Assembly (NCBI GenBank): GCA_036557285.1
Contig: DATBHW010000041.1
Coordinates: 16,918-80,917, forward strand
Origin: Ktedonobacterales bacterium
GTDB taxonomy: Bacteria; Chloroflexota; Ktedonobacteria; Ktedonobacterales; DATBGS01
Length of the DNA: 64,000 nt
Direction: 5' to 3'
Numbering within the stretch: the stretch's first letter is position 1; each line of letters opens with the position of its first letter. Below are positions 31,933-39,966 of this stretch, piece by piece. Position numbers and translations under genes: made by a program. Below the pieces are notes generated by a model, which did no database searches, was not told the origin of the DNA, and saw only the letters and a program-made list of their open reading frames with translations.

Positions 31933-32267
31933 GGTTCTACCAAATCTGAGGTGTTGGTAAGCGAGGCGTGTTACTGGTAGCGCCGCCATCCTGGCGGCCA
32001 GCGGTGGCCTGCTGGTCCGCTGGCCTGGAGGGCGCACGCTCGCCAGGGCGCAGCGTTGGCCGCCAGGATGGCGGCGCTACAAGTGGTCGCTGGGGACGGT
32101 GGCCTGGAGGGCGAGCGTTCGCCCTGACGCGGCGTTGAGCCGCCATCCTGGCGGCGCTACAAGTGGGCTTCCCGCCCAATAGGCGCGCAGGGGCAGCGTG
32201 CGCGCTGGCGAAGCGGTGGCCGCCTGGAAGGCGGCGCTACAAGTGGCCCCCGATAATTGGTGGAACC
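31933..32267 (+). mobile_element. GGTTC-ended MITE-like element, copy 5 (335 bp)
   Basis: Left end GGTTCTACCAAATCTGAGG, right end ATTGGTGGAACC, perfect 9-bp target duplication TCTTTCTTC (31924-31932 and 32268-32276). The largest copy; the interior has at least four hairpin units with CCAGGATGG or TGGAAGG centres. It ends 16 bp before the -35 of the next gene. The 200 bp between the rhomboid start and the element show nothing else. Confidence 0.9.
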
Positions 32268-32283
32268 TCTTTCTTCTTGAGCA

Positions 32284-32313
32284 TTGACAGAAGGAAGGGG
32301 AATAGTCTAGACT
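32284..32313 (+). promoter_or_regulatory. Sigma70-type promoter
   Basis: TTGACA at 32284-32289, 18-bp spacer, TAGACT at 32308-32313, seven bases after a mobile element target duplication. Confidence 0.6.
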
Positions 32314-32390
32314 TGATTTAAGAGTTGGTAGTTGTCAAGGTTGTTGATGCCTGGCCTCAGAAGAGGCGACAGGAAGGGATAGCGTTCTAT

Positions 32391-34238
32391 ATGAAGCCTG
32401 ATACCTCTATAGGCCCGGCGCCACAGCAAGATACGTCACCTGATCATGAAAAAGCTACAGGACTCCAGCATACTGGTAAACCCTATAAGAAACTGCTCAT
32501 TGAGATTGCTTCTGTTTGCCTGGTTCTCGCTGTAGCGATCTATTTTATATTCGGCGCGTCAGCAAAAAGTCCTGCGCCAGCCAGTTCAACCCCAATCACT
32601 TCTACATCGCTCAGCCCGACAGCCATCAATCCAACCCCCACAACCAAGGCAGGAAACAGTTTTCCCACCAATCTCCCAAAATTGCAGATACTGGGCATCA
32701 CCCAGAATAACAGCAGTGTAAAAATTACCTTTAAGCCGGTGCGCGGCGCAAAAGATTATCGCATTATGGATGTTTCAGAGCCAATCATCGCCAAATATGC
32801 GGGAATGGCGCACCTGAGTGGCGGCCCCTTTCTGACAAATGCTGATGGAACACTGGTGGTTCCCATCCGGCAGGGTGGAAATGGCCCAAGCACCATTGAT
32901 ATACCCTACCCGCAAATCGAATGGAACTTACTCGAAGACGAGCAACCGCATACTTTAATTGTGCAGGCGGTCAATCAGCTTGGCCCCGTTCCTCCTGGCA
33001 ACCTGTACACTGATAACAATGGATACGTGAAGCAGCACCAGGGAACGGCCATCACGCTTGGCATGAATGAAGGGCCAACACCCGATGGGCATGTTTCCAT
33101 CAATGGGCAGGGGCCATCAACCAATAACCCTAAACCGATTGCGCAGTCGCTCCCCATCATTGTGCAGCCAAACCCGAACTATCACGCGATCCCATCCACC
33201 TCAAGCGCAACCCAGACGTTCTTCGACACCTTTCCAGATAGCGAAGCGGCCTCGTTCAAGCAGACCGCCAAAGACCCTGAAGGTGGCACTGCAATCTACA
33301 CCCTCAATGCCGGGACCAACAATGCCTGGACGATTCAATATAAGGGGGCCGATATTCAAGACTCCTATCCCATGATCGAAGGTGGGCATTTCATGGATGT
33401 CCTGTTTGATGGAGGAACCCCAGGCACAGGTATTCCGCTGCATGTCCAATTTGGGTCCATGTCCATGACTCCTGGCCCCACCGCTAATTTTTCCTCTGGC
33501 AGAGTGCTGCACATCACGACCGAGATCGATCTGCACCAGGACGGGCGCAGATGGCTAGGAATAGAAGTCGCTCCGGCGAACGACCCCTTAACGAGCCACG
33601 ATGAGGAGGGCGGGTCAATCAATCATTCAGACAAAGCCCTCTTTTTGGATACCTTTTCCGACATCTGCACGCTCTCTCTCTTCACGGGACCAAGCGCAGG
33701 TTCAGGAAGCCCTCCAAAGAGTGATCCTATTTGGGGAGCCATCGGGCAGGCAGACCATGTGTGCGACATCTCCAACGTGTATACGGGGGGAGGCATCAAT
33801 CTTGATAACAGGGGAAAACTGGACCTGTTTATCAGCCAGACCCATGCCGCCCTCTTTATCAATGGGAAGCTGATGGTAGAATCGAACATTCCTGGCGGGC
33901 TGCCTTTTACCCAGGCCAAAGTGTACTTTACTCATTATGTCTATCATACCGGCAACGACATCAACGAGTTGAAGCAGTACCGGCCCTGGGAGAAGTTCTG
34001 GATAAACTACTTCCACTGGAGCGATGAGCGGCACTGGGACAATATGGGCTTCGAAGTCCTCCCGACGAGCGTTGCCGCGAACTCCGCGACCTGGCAGCGA
34101 TTAGTGGCCCTTCCAAACCCGATTGCGCCAAAATACGCGCCTTCTGGAACGGGAAGCACCGGCAATGGGAATACCACCAACACCAGCCCTTCGGGAAGTA
34201 CGATGGCGGCGAATATCCCCTGGCGCAGCCTGGCGTAA
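32391..34238 (+). CDS. Large secreted or membrane-anchored protein, unknown function
   Basis: 615 residues from ATG 32391 with GGAAGGG upstream; an upstream in-frame start lacks a ribosome site. Cytoplasmic head of about 40 residues, one membrane helix (IEIASVCLVLAVAIYFIFGA), a Thr/Pro/Ser stalk, a fibronectin-like segment (VKITFKPVRGAKDYRIMDVS) and a large beta-rich region of about 400 residues. Motifs such as FFDTFPDSEAASF and LHVQFGSMSMTPG suggest a lectin or jelly-roll fold like those of carbohydrate-active proteins. I do not recognise the family. A Ser/Gly/Thr-rich C-terminus (GTGSTGNGNTTNTSPSGS) ends it. Confidence 0.75.
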   Translation: MKPDTSIGPAPQQDTSPDHEKATGLQHTGKPYKKLLIEIASVCLVLAVAIYFIFGASAKSPAPASSTPITSTSLSPTAINPTPTTKAGNSFPTNLPKLQILGITQNNSSVKITFKPVRGAKDYRIMDVSEPIIAKYAGMAHLSGGPFLTNADGTLVVPIRQGGNGPSTIDIPYPQIEWNLLEDEQPHTLIVQAVNQLGPVPPGNLYTDNNGYVKQHQGTAITLGMNEGPTPDGHVSINGQGPSTNNPKPIAQSLPIIVQPNPNYHAIPSTSSATQTFFDTFPDSEAASFKQTAKDPEGGTAIYTLNAGTNNAWTIQYKGADIQDSYPMIEGGHFMDVLFDGGTPGTGIPLHVQFGSMSMTPGPTANFSSGRVLHITTEIDLHQDGRRWLGIEVAPANDPLTSHDEEGGSINHSDKALFLDTFSDICTLSLFTGPSAGSGSPPKSDPIWGAIGQADHVCDISNVYTGGGINLDNRGKLDLFISQTHAALFINGKLMVESNIPGGLPFTQAKVYFTHYVYHTGNDINELKQYRPWEKFWINYFHWSDERHWDNMGFEVLPTSVAANSATWQRLVALPNPIAPKYAPSGTGSTGNGNTTNTSPSGSTMAANIPWRSLA

Positions 34239-34266
34239 AGGCGGCTCTCGGCCTGGTCAGGATGGA

Positions 34267-35013
34267 TCAGGCCAGTGATTGCAGAAAATCGGAGACGGCC
34301 CTGGTAAATGCTTCTGGCTGCTCCGTTGTGCTGTTATGCCCGGCCCCTTTGAGGACGAGCAGCCGGGCATCCCTGGCTGCTGCGACAAATGCCATCTCAC
34401 CCGCGCGGGCGTCTGTATCATACTCGCCATTCAGGATCAAGAGCGGACCCGGATAGGCGCGCACTTGTTTGAGCATGACGTGGCTATCCGGCACATGCCA
34501 GATCGTCTGGCAGTAGCCTTTCCAGGAGAGGCCCGCATTGATCACCGGCTCGATGAGCGCGGCAGGATAGGCTTTCCGAAAGCCGCGCTCAAACCGCTGG
34601 AGGCCGCGCTGCCCCCCGGAGAGGGTCAGGGAGATCGCGCGAAGCTTCGCGGCCAGCCAGAAGAGCCAGCCATGCGCGTTATGGCTGGAACCGGCAAGCG
34701 CCAGCCCCGCCACAGAGGTGGGTTGCTCAGCGGCAAAGCGCAAAGCGACATAGCCACCCAACGAAAAGCCTACCAGCGCCGCGCGGCTGATGTGTTCCAG
34801 GGCCAGCACATCGGCCAGCAGGCGAGTTGCTGATCGCAGCGTCAGCGATTGGGCAGCGAGCGTCCCATGCGCGGGTAGATCGAGCGCGATGACCCGGTAT
34901 CGCTCCGCCAGCGCGTTCATCTGCGGAATCCACATCTTGCGGTTCCCTAACGCGCCATGCAAGAAGACCACCGGAAAGCCATCCGCAGGGCCAGCGCAGT
35001 CATAAAAGGCCAT
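34267..35013 (-). CDS. Alpha/beta-hydrolase
   Basis: 248 residues from an ATG after GTGGAGGATCGG; a frame reaching further upstream runs into the mobile element at 35053-35298 and is not the start. Oxyanion motif VVFLHGALGN, nucleophile elbow GFSLGGY (Ser), an Asp in LNGEYDTDAR and His in GAGHNS complete the triad. Soluble, probably an esterase or a C-C hydrolase of the MenH/BioH-like branch. Substrate unknown. Confidence 0.92.
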   Translation of the reverse strand: MAFYDCAGPADGFPVVFLHGALGNRKMWIPQMNALAERYRVIALDLPAHGTLAAQSLTLRSATRLLADVLALEHISRAALVGFSLGGYVALRFAAEQPTSVAGLALAGSSHNAHGWLFWLAAKLRAISLTLSGGQRGLQRFERGFRKAYPAALIEPVINAGLSWKGYCQTIWHVPDSHVMLKQVRAYPGPLLILNGEYDTDARAGEMAFVAAARDARLLVLKGAGHNSTTEQPEAFTRAVSDFLQSLA

Positions 35014-35052
35014 CCGATCCTCCACTTCTTTTGGACAACCTGAACCAATGGA

Positions 35053-35298
35053 GGTTCCACCAATGATCGGGGTCACTGGTAGCGCCGCCTCCCTTCGGGA
35101 AGGGTCGCTTGCCTCGGCTGTGCCTCGGCACTCTCGCTCCCGTTGGTCGCTCGCGCGTCCCTTCCAGGCGGCCAACGCTGCGCCAGCGCGAGCGTGCGCC
35201 CTCCAGGCCAGCGGACCAGCAGGCCAACGCTGGCCGCCAAGATGGCGGCGCTACCAGTAACACGCCTCGCTTGCCAACACCTCAGATTTGGGAGAACC
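35053..35298 (-). mobile_element. GGTTC-ended MITE-like element, copy 6 (246 bp)
   Basis: Ends GGTTCCACCAATGATCGGG and TCAGATTTGGGAGAACC, perfect 9-bp target duplication ACCAATGGA (35044-35052 and 35299-35307). Contains CTCGCTCCCGTTGGTCGCTC and hairpin units. It separates the divergent hydrolase and acyltransferase genes and ends 16 bp before the -35 of the latter. Confidence 0.9.
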
Positions 35299-35314
35299 AC
35301 CAATGGAGAACTGA

Positions 35315-35343
35315 TTGACAAAGCGGCCCCTCGCAGATATACT
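35315..35343 (+). promoter_or_regulatory. Strong sigma70-type promoter
   Basis: TTGACA at 35315-35320, 17-bp spacer, TATACT at 35338-35343, 80 bp before the acyltransferase start and seven bases after a target duplication. Confidence 0.75.
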
Positions 35344-35422
35344 TCGACCATCCTGTGCAGCGCCTCGCTCCGGCTGGCGTCCACAAAGCAAGCGGTATAA
35401 GTCGTGTGGGAGAGACAGGCAC

Positions 35423-36016
35423 ATGAGTCCAAAGGTGACGCTGAAAAAAATACTCCTCCATCTCAATGGGGACGACATCTCCCGCTATTTTTGGGGCTTG
35501 ATGCTCCGTCGGAAGTTCACACGCAGCGGCATTATTACCGCCGAGCGCGGCTGGCCCAAGCCGCGCGTGACCAACCGGGGCGGTGAGATTTATGCAGAGC
35601 GGTGCGCCTTTTTCCCTGGAGTGCGGCTGGAAGTCTTGAAGGGCGGGCGTATCTTTATCGGCAAAGGCACCTATCTTAACCGCAACACCGAGGTTATCGC
35701 CCAGCAAGAGGTGCGTATTGGGCGCAACTGCATGATTTCCTGGGATGTGGTGATTATGGATACCGACCAGCACAGCATGGACGGCAGCCGTCCGGCAGCG
35801 AAGCCGGTCACGATTGGAGATGATGTCTGGATCGGTTGTCGCGCCCTCATTCTCAAAGGTGTGCATATCGGCGATCACGCCATTATTGGCGCCGGAGCTA
35901 TCGTCACCCATGATGTTCCGCCCGGCGGCATCATCACCGGACCTGCGGCCACGCTGCGCGGCGTTCGTTTTACTCAGCAGCCCGAAGCAGAGAGAAGCCT
36001 TCAATTTTTGCCCTGA
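35423..36016 (+). CDS. Hexapeptide-repeat acyltransferase
   Basis: 197 residues from ATG 35423 (GGGAGAGACAGG upstream). Left-handed beta-helix repeats from about 60 on (IFIGKGTYLNRNTEVIAQQE, VTIGDDVWIGCRALILKGVH, IGDHAIIGAGAIVTHDVPPG) are typical of sugar or maltose/galactoside O-acetyltransferases (WbbJ/NodL type). First gene of the EPS locus on this side; it may acetylate a polymer sugar. It overlaps the end of the convergent WecG-type gene by 16 bp. Confidence 0.92.
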   Translation: MSPKVTLKKILLHLNGDDISRYFWGLMLRRKFTRSGIITAERGWPKPRVTNRGGEIYAERCAFFPGVRLEVLKGGRIFIGKGTYLNRNTEVIAQQEVRIGRNCMISWDVVIMDTDQHSMDGSRPAAKPVTIGDDVWIGCRALILKGVHIGDHAIIGAGAIVTHDVPPGGIITGPAATLRGVRFTQQPEAERSLQFLP

Positions 36017-36819
36017 AACCGCTGCGCCCAGACGAGCGCGCCCATTGGGAAGAGAACCCGCACGCGCCAGGCGCGGCGCGGTTGGCAGAGTACCCGAAAA
36101 GCCCACTCCAGCCCGGCGCGCTGTACCCAACGGGGGGCGCGCCGCACGCGGCCAGCAATGAAGTCCAGCGTCCCTCCAACCCCCAGCGCCACCCCCACCC
36201 CCGCCGCGCCCAACGCCTGAGCATGCTGACGAATCCAGAGGTCTTGTCGAGGCGCGCCATAAGCGACGGCCAGCACATCGGGCCGGGCCGCGCGAATCAG
36301 CCCCAGGATGTGTTCGGCCTCGGCTGGGGAAGGCGACCCGGCATAGACGCCCGCAATCTGAAGGCCAGGAAAACGCTGCTGGAGGGCATGCCCGGCCTGT
36401 TCGGCCACGCCGGGCGCTGCGCCCAGCAGAAAGAGACGAAAGCCGCGCGCGGCGCAGCGCCCGGCCAGCAGAGGGAGCAGATCAGAGCCAGCCACGCGCT
36501 CTGGAAAGGGCAGATTCAGAATACGCGATGCCCAGACAATACCCATCCCGTCAGCCACCACAAGCGCAGCCTGGTTGATAGTGTCCCGAAAAGCCTCCTG
36601 TTTGCGCGCCGTCCAGACAAACTCGGTATTGAGCGTAATAATCTGGTTGGTGGGGCCGCCGCGCTGCCGATGCTCCTCAATCAGTGCCTCGATACGCGCC
36701 AGCGCCCCGACCATATCAATGCGATCCGCGCGCACACCTAGAACGATCAGATGCTCCGGGAGGACCGAAGGCAGGGCGGAGGAAGAAGCATGAGGTGAAG
36801 AAGCATAAAAGGTTGGCAT
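36001..36819 (-). CDS. WecG/TagA/CpsF-family glycosyltransferase
   Basis: 272 residues. Family motifs: LNTEFVWTARKQEAFRDTIN, ADGMGIVWASRILN, ERVAGSDLLP, LLGAAPGVAEQA, VAYGAPRQDLWI and GVGGTLDFIAGRVRRAP. These GT26 enzymes add the second sugar (often ManNAc) to an undecaprenyl-linked first sugar at the inner membrane face. No initiating phosphoglycosyltransferase is found in this window. A shared GGTTRAGAA region lies between it and the divergent GT2 gene. Confidence 0.96.
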   Translation of the reverse strand: MPTFYASSPHASSSALPSVLPEHLIVLGVRADRIDMVGALARIEALIEEHRQRGGPTNQIITLNTEFVWTARKQEAFRDTINQAALVVADGMGIVWASRILNLPFPERVAGSDLLPLLAGRCAARGFRLFLLGAAPGVAEQAGHALQQRFPGLQIAGVYAGSPSPAEAEHILGLIRAARPDVLAVAYGAPRQDLWIRQHAQALGAAGVGVALGVGGTLDFIAGRVRRAPRWVQRAGLEWAFRVLCQPRRAWRVRVLFPMGALVWAQRFQGKN

Positions 36820-36876
36820 CGGTCTCCACTCCTCGCTGCACGTAAATCAGACTTCCCCAACAGGGTATCATCCCTG

Positions 36877-36952
36877 GGTTGAGAAGGAATGGCAGCGAAG
36901 TAGAGATTCAGTGATGATACTTCCCCCAGGGTTAAGAAGTCCTGGTTGAGAA
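36877..36952. promoter_or_regulatory. Pho-box-like repeats, region A of the EPS locus
   Basis: GGTTGAGAA (36877-36885), GGTTAAGAA (36930-36938) and GGTTGAGAA (36944-36952), with a partial inverted TCTCAACC at 36985-36992. It lies between divergent EPS genes. The last two units are 14 bp apart here. The same motif recurs in regions B and C. Confidence 0.5.
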
Positions 36953-37098
36953 ACTGACACGTAATCGGACTATTCTTCTCATCCTCTCAACCTGGCAGCC
37001 ATCTCTTCAGTGTTCTGACTCTGTTACCCTCTATGGAGCAGGAGAGAGCTTGTAGTCTCTCTTGCTTCCTGTCATAACGTGCTGAAAGCGGTGGTTTT

Positions 37099-38286
37099 GT
37101 GAGCATCGAGCTGTTCCTGCGTATAGGGTTACTGAGCGTCGAGATCGCGCTGGCTGTCCCGATGCTGTATCTGCTGGCGCTGAGTGTGGCTGCCCTCTCG
37201 CATCAGCCGCACAAGCCTGCTTCGGCCAGCAAGCTCTCTACGCGCTTTGCTCTGCTCGTTCCGGCGCATAACGAAGAGGCAGTTCTGGAAACGCTGTTCG
37301 CCAGCTTGCACGCGCTCGACTACCCACCGGCATTGATGGACATCCACGTAGTCGCCGATAACTGCACCGACGCCACCGCCACGCTGGCGCGTGAATCAAA
37401 CGCCTCTGTCTATGAGCGCCAGGATGCCCGCGAACAAGGCAAAGGCTATGCCCTGCGCTGGCTGCTGAGCCAGCTTGAAGCCGCTGGCCGCGAGTACGAT
37501 GCCTACGTGGTGATTGATGCCGATTCACAGGTTTCAAGCAATTTCTTGCAGGTCATGAATGCCCAGCTTCAGGCCGGGCGATCCATCATCCAAAGTCAAT
37601 ATCGTGTTCAGAACAGCGAAGAAGCCTGGACCGCCGGGCTGCGCGCCGTGGCCTTCGCCCTCTTCAACCATTTACGCCCACTTGGCCGCAGCGCGCTGGG
37701 CTGGTCCTGTGGCCTGAAGGGGACGGGGATGTGCTTCAGCCGCGCCGTAGTCAAGCAGTTTAGCTGGACATCCTTCTCGCTCACCGAAGACATCGAGCAT
37801 CATGTCGCGCTGCTGCAAGCCGGGCTGCGCATCGCCTACGCGCCAGCGGCCATTGTGTGGAGCGCCATGCCTACCTCGCTGAAACAGGCGCAATCACAGC
37901 AGATGCGCTGGGAGCGCGGCAGACTGGCGTTGGTGCGCAGGCATGTCCCCCACCTGATGTGGCAGGCCCTCACCGCCAGGAATGCCGCCTTCTTTGACGC
38001 CGCGATGGAGATTCTGGTCCCGCCGCTCTCAGTGCTGGCTGGCCTGATTATCGGCTGCTGCATAGCCGCTGTGCTGGGGGGCGCGCCTCTGGAGATGGGG
38101 CTGGGGCTGGGGTTGCTCATCGGGCTAAGCGCGTATGTGCTGATCGGCCTGCGCCTGGCCCGTCTCTCACGCGCTGCCTATTACTCGCTGCTGTTCGCAC
38201 CCGCTTACATCGTCTGGAAGCTGTGGATCTATTTTGTGGCGCTCGTTTCTGCGGGAGATCGGCGGTGGGTTCGCACCTCGCGCTAG
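37099..38286 (+). CDS. Membrane glycosyltransferase family 2
   Basis: 395 residues, GTG start. An N-terminal helix (LLSVEIALAVPMLYLLALSV), GT2 domain with LVPAHNEEAVLETLFASL, VVADNCTDAT, VIDADSQVSSNFL (DxD), FSLTEDIEHH and QQMRWERGR (the QxxRW motif of processive or large GT2 enzymes), and two or three C-terminal helices. This is the BcsA/NdvB/hyaluronan-synthase branch, so it may polymerise as well as transfer. The stop codon TAG lies in the CTAG end of a mobile element. Confidence 0.93.
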   Translation: MSIELFLRIGLLSVEIALAVPMLYLLALSVAALSHQPHKPASASKLSTRFALLVPAHNEEAVLETLFASLHALDYPPALMDIHVVADNCTDATATLARESNASVYERQDAREQGKGYALRWLLSQLEAAGREYDAYVVIDADSQVSSNFLQVMNAQLQAGRSIIQSQYRVQNSEEAWTAGLRAVAFALFNHLRPLGRSALGWSCGLKGTGMCFSRAVVKQFSWTSFSLTEDIEHHVALLQAGLRIAYAPAAIVWSAMPTSLKQAQSQQMRWERGRLALVRRHVPHLMWQALTARNAAFFDAAMEILVPPLSVLAGLIIGCCIAAVLGGAPLEMGLGLGLLIGLSAYVLIGLRLARLSRAAYYSLLFAPAYIVWKLWIYFVALVSAGDRRWVRTSR

Positions 38287-38409
38287 AACGTCGGTCAAGT
38301 AATCTCCGGCGCCGCGTGCCTGGCGAGTAAACTCGCGGCTAAAGGCTGCGCCACAAAGCCCGCCTGCGCGGGCTAAAACGAAAACACGACTTCTTGACCA
38401 ATGTTCTAG
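38283..38409. mobile_element. CTAG-ended 127-bp element, copy 2
   Basis: Starts CTAGAACGTCGGTCAAG and ends CTTGACCAATGTTCTAG; two differences from the copy at 19344-19470. The left CTAG contains the stop codon of the GT2 gene. No coding capacity. Confidence 0.85.
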
Positions 38410-38440
38410 GGGTTGCCGGACTACCCCGACCCGGCCAACC

Positions 38441-38460
38441 TTCTTAACCTGTTCTCAACC
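38441..38460. promoter_or_regulatory. Pho-box-like repeats, region B of the EPS locus
   Basis: TTCTTAACC (38441-38449) and TTCTCAACC (38452-38460), direct repeats with 11-bp period, about 90 bp before the HTH gene. The form CTTAACCT-N3-CTCAACCC is very close to the cyanobacterial SphR Pho box. Confidence 0.55.
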
Positions 38461-38548
38461 CAGTCTCAATGTTACACGGTGATACAAAGCTATACACTAT
38501 CATACGTTGGGTATGATCTTCTATCGTTGGCTGGGACCGAGAGGAACG

Positions 38549-38893
38549 ATGGTTATGTTAGAACACATTACCCAGGAAGAAACCCTGCTGACCTTCAAGG
38601 AAGCCATGAGCTTCCTGCGTGTCAGCCGCTCGACGTTGTATCGTTTGATGTGGTCGGGCCAGTTGTGCGGGCATAAGGTGGGCAGCACCTGGCGTTTTTA
38701 TAAGCAAGACTTGCGCAGCGTTGTCACCAGTGCGCCTGTCGCGGTCGGTTCTGGTTCGCATCTTTATAAGCAAGACTTGCGCAGCGTTGTCGCCAGTGCG
38801 CCTGTCGCGGTCGGTTCTGGTTCGCATCTCCTTTCGGAACGCTTTGCAACCGCGCGCGGCGCGCAGAATATGCCCAGGGAGGAGCATCAATGA
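38549..38893 (+). CDS. Excisionase/MerR-type small DNA-binding protein with internal duplication
   Basis: 114 residues from ATG 38549 (GAGAGGAACG upstream). Residues about 10-55 form an HTH_17-type winged helix (LTFKEAMSFLRVSRSTLYRL, HKVGSTWRFYKQDL). The segment YKQDLRSVVTSAPVAVGSGS is then repeated once almost exactly, owing to a 66-bp tandem duplication. The stop overlaps the next start (ATGA). Position at the head of the EPS operon suggests a local regulator. Confidence 0.85.
   Translation: MVMLEHITQEETLLTFKEAMSFLRVSRSTLYRLMWSGQLCGHKVGSTWRFYKQDLRSVVTSAPVAVGSGSHLYKQDLRSVVASAPVAVGSGSHLLSERFATARGAQNMPREEHQ
38698..38829 (+). repeat. 66-bp tandem duplication inside the HTH gene
   Basis: Two head-to-tail 66-bp units, in frame (22 codons each), differing at one internal base (ACCAG versus GCCAG). 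The near identity points to a recent event. Confidence 0.95.
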
Positions 38894-39966
38894 GACGCTT
38901 TGTGGCGGCTTTTTTTCGCCATCCCTTCACCTTGATCCTGCCAGCTATCCTCATCCCGCTCATCGTCGTATTTGCGGTGAGGACGTTTGCCAGCAGCTAC
39001 TCCTCATCGGCCATTGTCTTTATCACCAACAACCCGTATATTCCGCTCCAGACTGGTTCTCAATATGACACCGCCGCCAACAACCTGAAAAACAATATCG
39101 AAGAGTACATGAATCGGCCAAGCTTCTTGCTGGCGGTGGCAAACCGGACAGACATGCCCAAGACCTACCCGGCGGGTATTCCTGGTGTCGCTGGCCTGAT
39201 GGCAGCGCGCATCACCGATGGTCTGAGCATTGCCTCCATTGGCAAGGAAACCCTGACTATCTCCTACAGCGACTCTGATCCGCATCTGATCCCACAGGTC
39301 ATCGTCGCGCTCCTTCAGGAGTACCGCGCTCAGACGATCAAGGACGCTGAGAGCAACGCAGACCTGACGATTAAGTATATCCAGGACAAGCTCCAGCAAG
39401 ACGAGGATCAGCTTGCGGCGGATGACCTGGCGAGAAATAAGTGGATTCAGTCGCATCCCAACACCAGCATTGATACCGATTCTCACCTGGCGCTGCTCCA
39501 ATCGCAATATGAGAACGATCTGGCGCTGGTCCAGCAAGATCAACAGACGCTTCAGAAGGTCACTGGCTCAGCCGGAGTGCTGGCGAGCCTGTACATCTTC
39601 GAGATAACCGACCCGCCCAAGATTCCAACCGCGCCAACCGTGAAGTCAAAAATCACGATTACGGCCATGATTGGTGGCGTGGCACTGGGGCTGGGGGTTT
39701 CGCTCGGCTTAATTGGTCTGCTGGCTATGTTAGACCGGCGTATCCACTCGCGCGATGATCTCCTTGAGGGCTTCCCCCTGCCGGTGCTGGAAGTGGTCCC
39801 GCGCCTGCGTGGGCTTCAGGAAGAGGCGCTGGTGGTTGGCTCTGCGGAGACGCTTTCCCAACTCTCCCAGGTACCTGTCCTGGCAACGCTTCCCCGCTTG
39901 ACTGGAAGCGGAAGCACTCTCGATGGAAGCGGTGTCCTCACAGCTAGAGCGGAGGATGAAAAATAA
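38890..39966 (+). CDS. Wzz-type polysaccharide chain-length regulator
   Basis: 358 residues. Helix 1 at about 12-33 (FTLILPAILIPLIVVFAVRT), an external coiled-coil region of about 200 residues (IKYIQDKLQQDEDQLAADDL, DLALVQQDQQTLQK), a Pro-rich motif (DPPKIPTAPTVKSK) before helix 2 (AMIGGVALGLGVSLGLIGLL), then a cytoplasmic tail of about 90 residues. This is the PCP/Wzz fold that sets polymer length and pairs with the BY-kinase encoded next. AGGGAGGAGCATCA precedes the ATG. Confidence 0.93.
   Translation: MRRFVAAFFRHPFTLILPAILIPLIVVFAVRTFASSYSSSAIVFITNNPYIPLQTGSQYDTAANNLKNNIEEYMNRPSFLLAVANRTDMPKTYPAGIPGVAGLMAARITDGLSIASIGKETLTISYSDSDPHLIPQVIVALLQEYRAQTIKDAESNADLTIKYIQDKLQQDEDQLAADDLARNKWIQSHPNTSIDTDSHLALLQSQYENDLALVQQDQQTLQKVTGSAGVLASLYIFEITDPPKIPTAPTVKSKITITAMIGGVALGLGVSLGLIGLLAMLDRRIHSRDDLLEGFPLPVLEVVPRLRGLQEEALVVGSAETLSQLSQVPVLATLPRLTGSGSTLDGSGVLTARAEDEK

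Noticed and set aside
35014..35175. N-terminal extension of the hydrolase
   Set aside because: The extra residues are encoded by mobile element copy 6; a proper ribosome site stands at ATG 35013.
38441..38460. Firm assignment of the EPS boxes to phosphate control
   Set aside because: The 11-bp geometry fits PhoB/SphR, but many OmpR-family regulators use similar spacing and no regulator gene is in the window.
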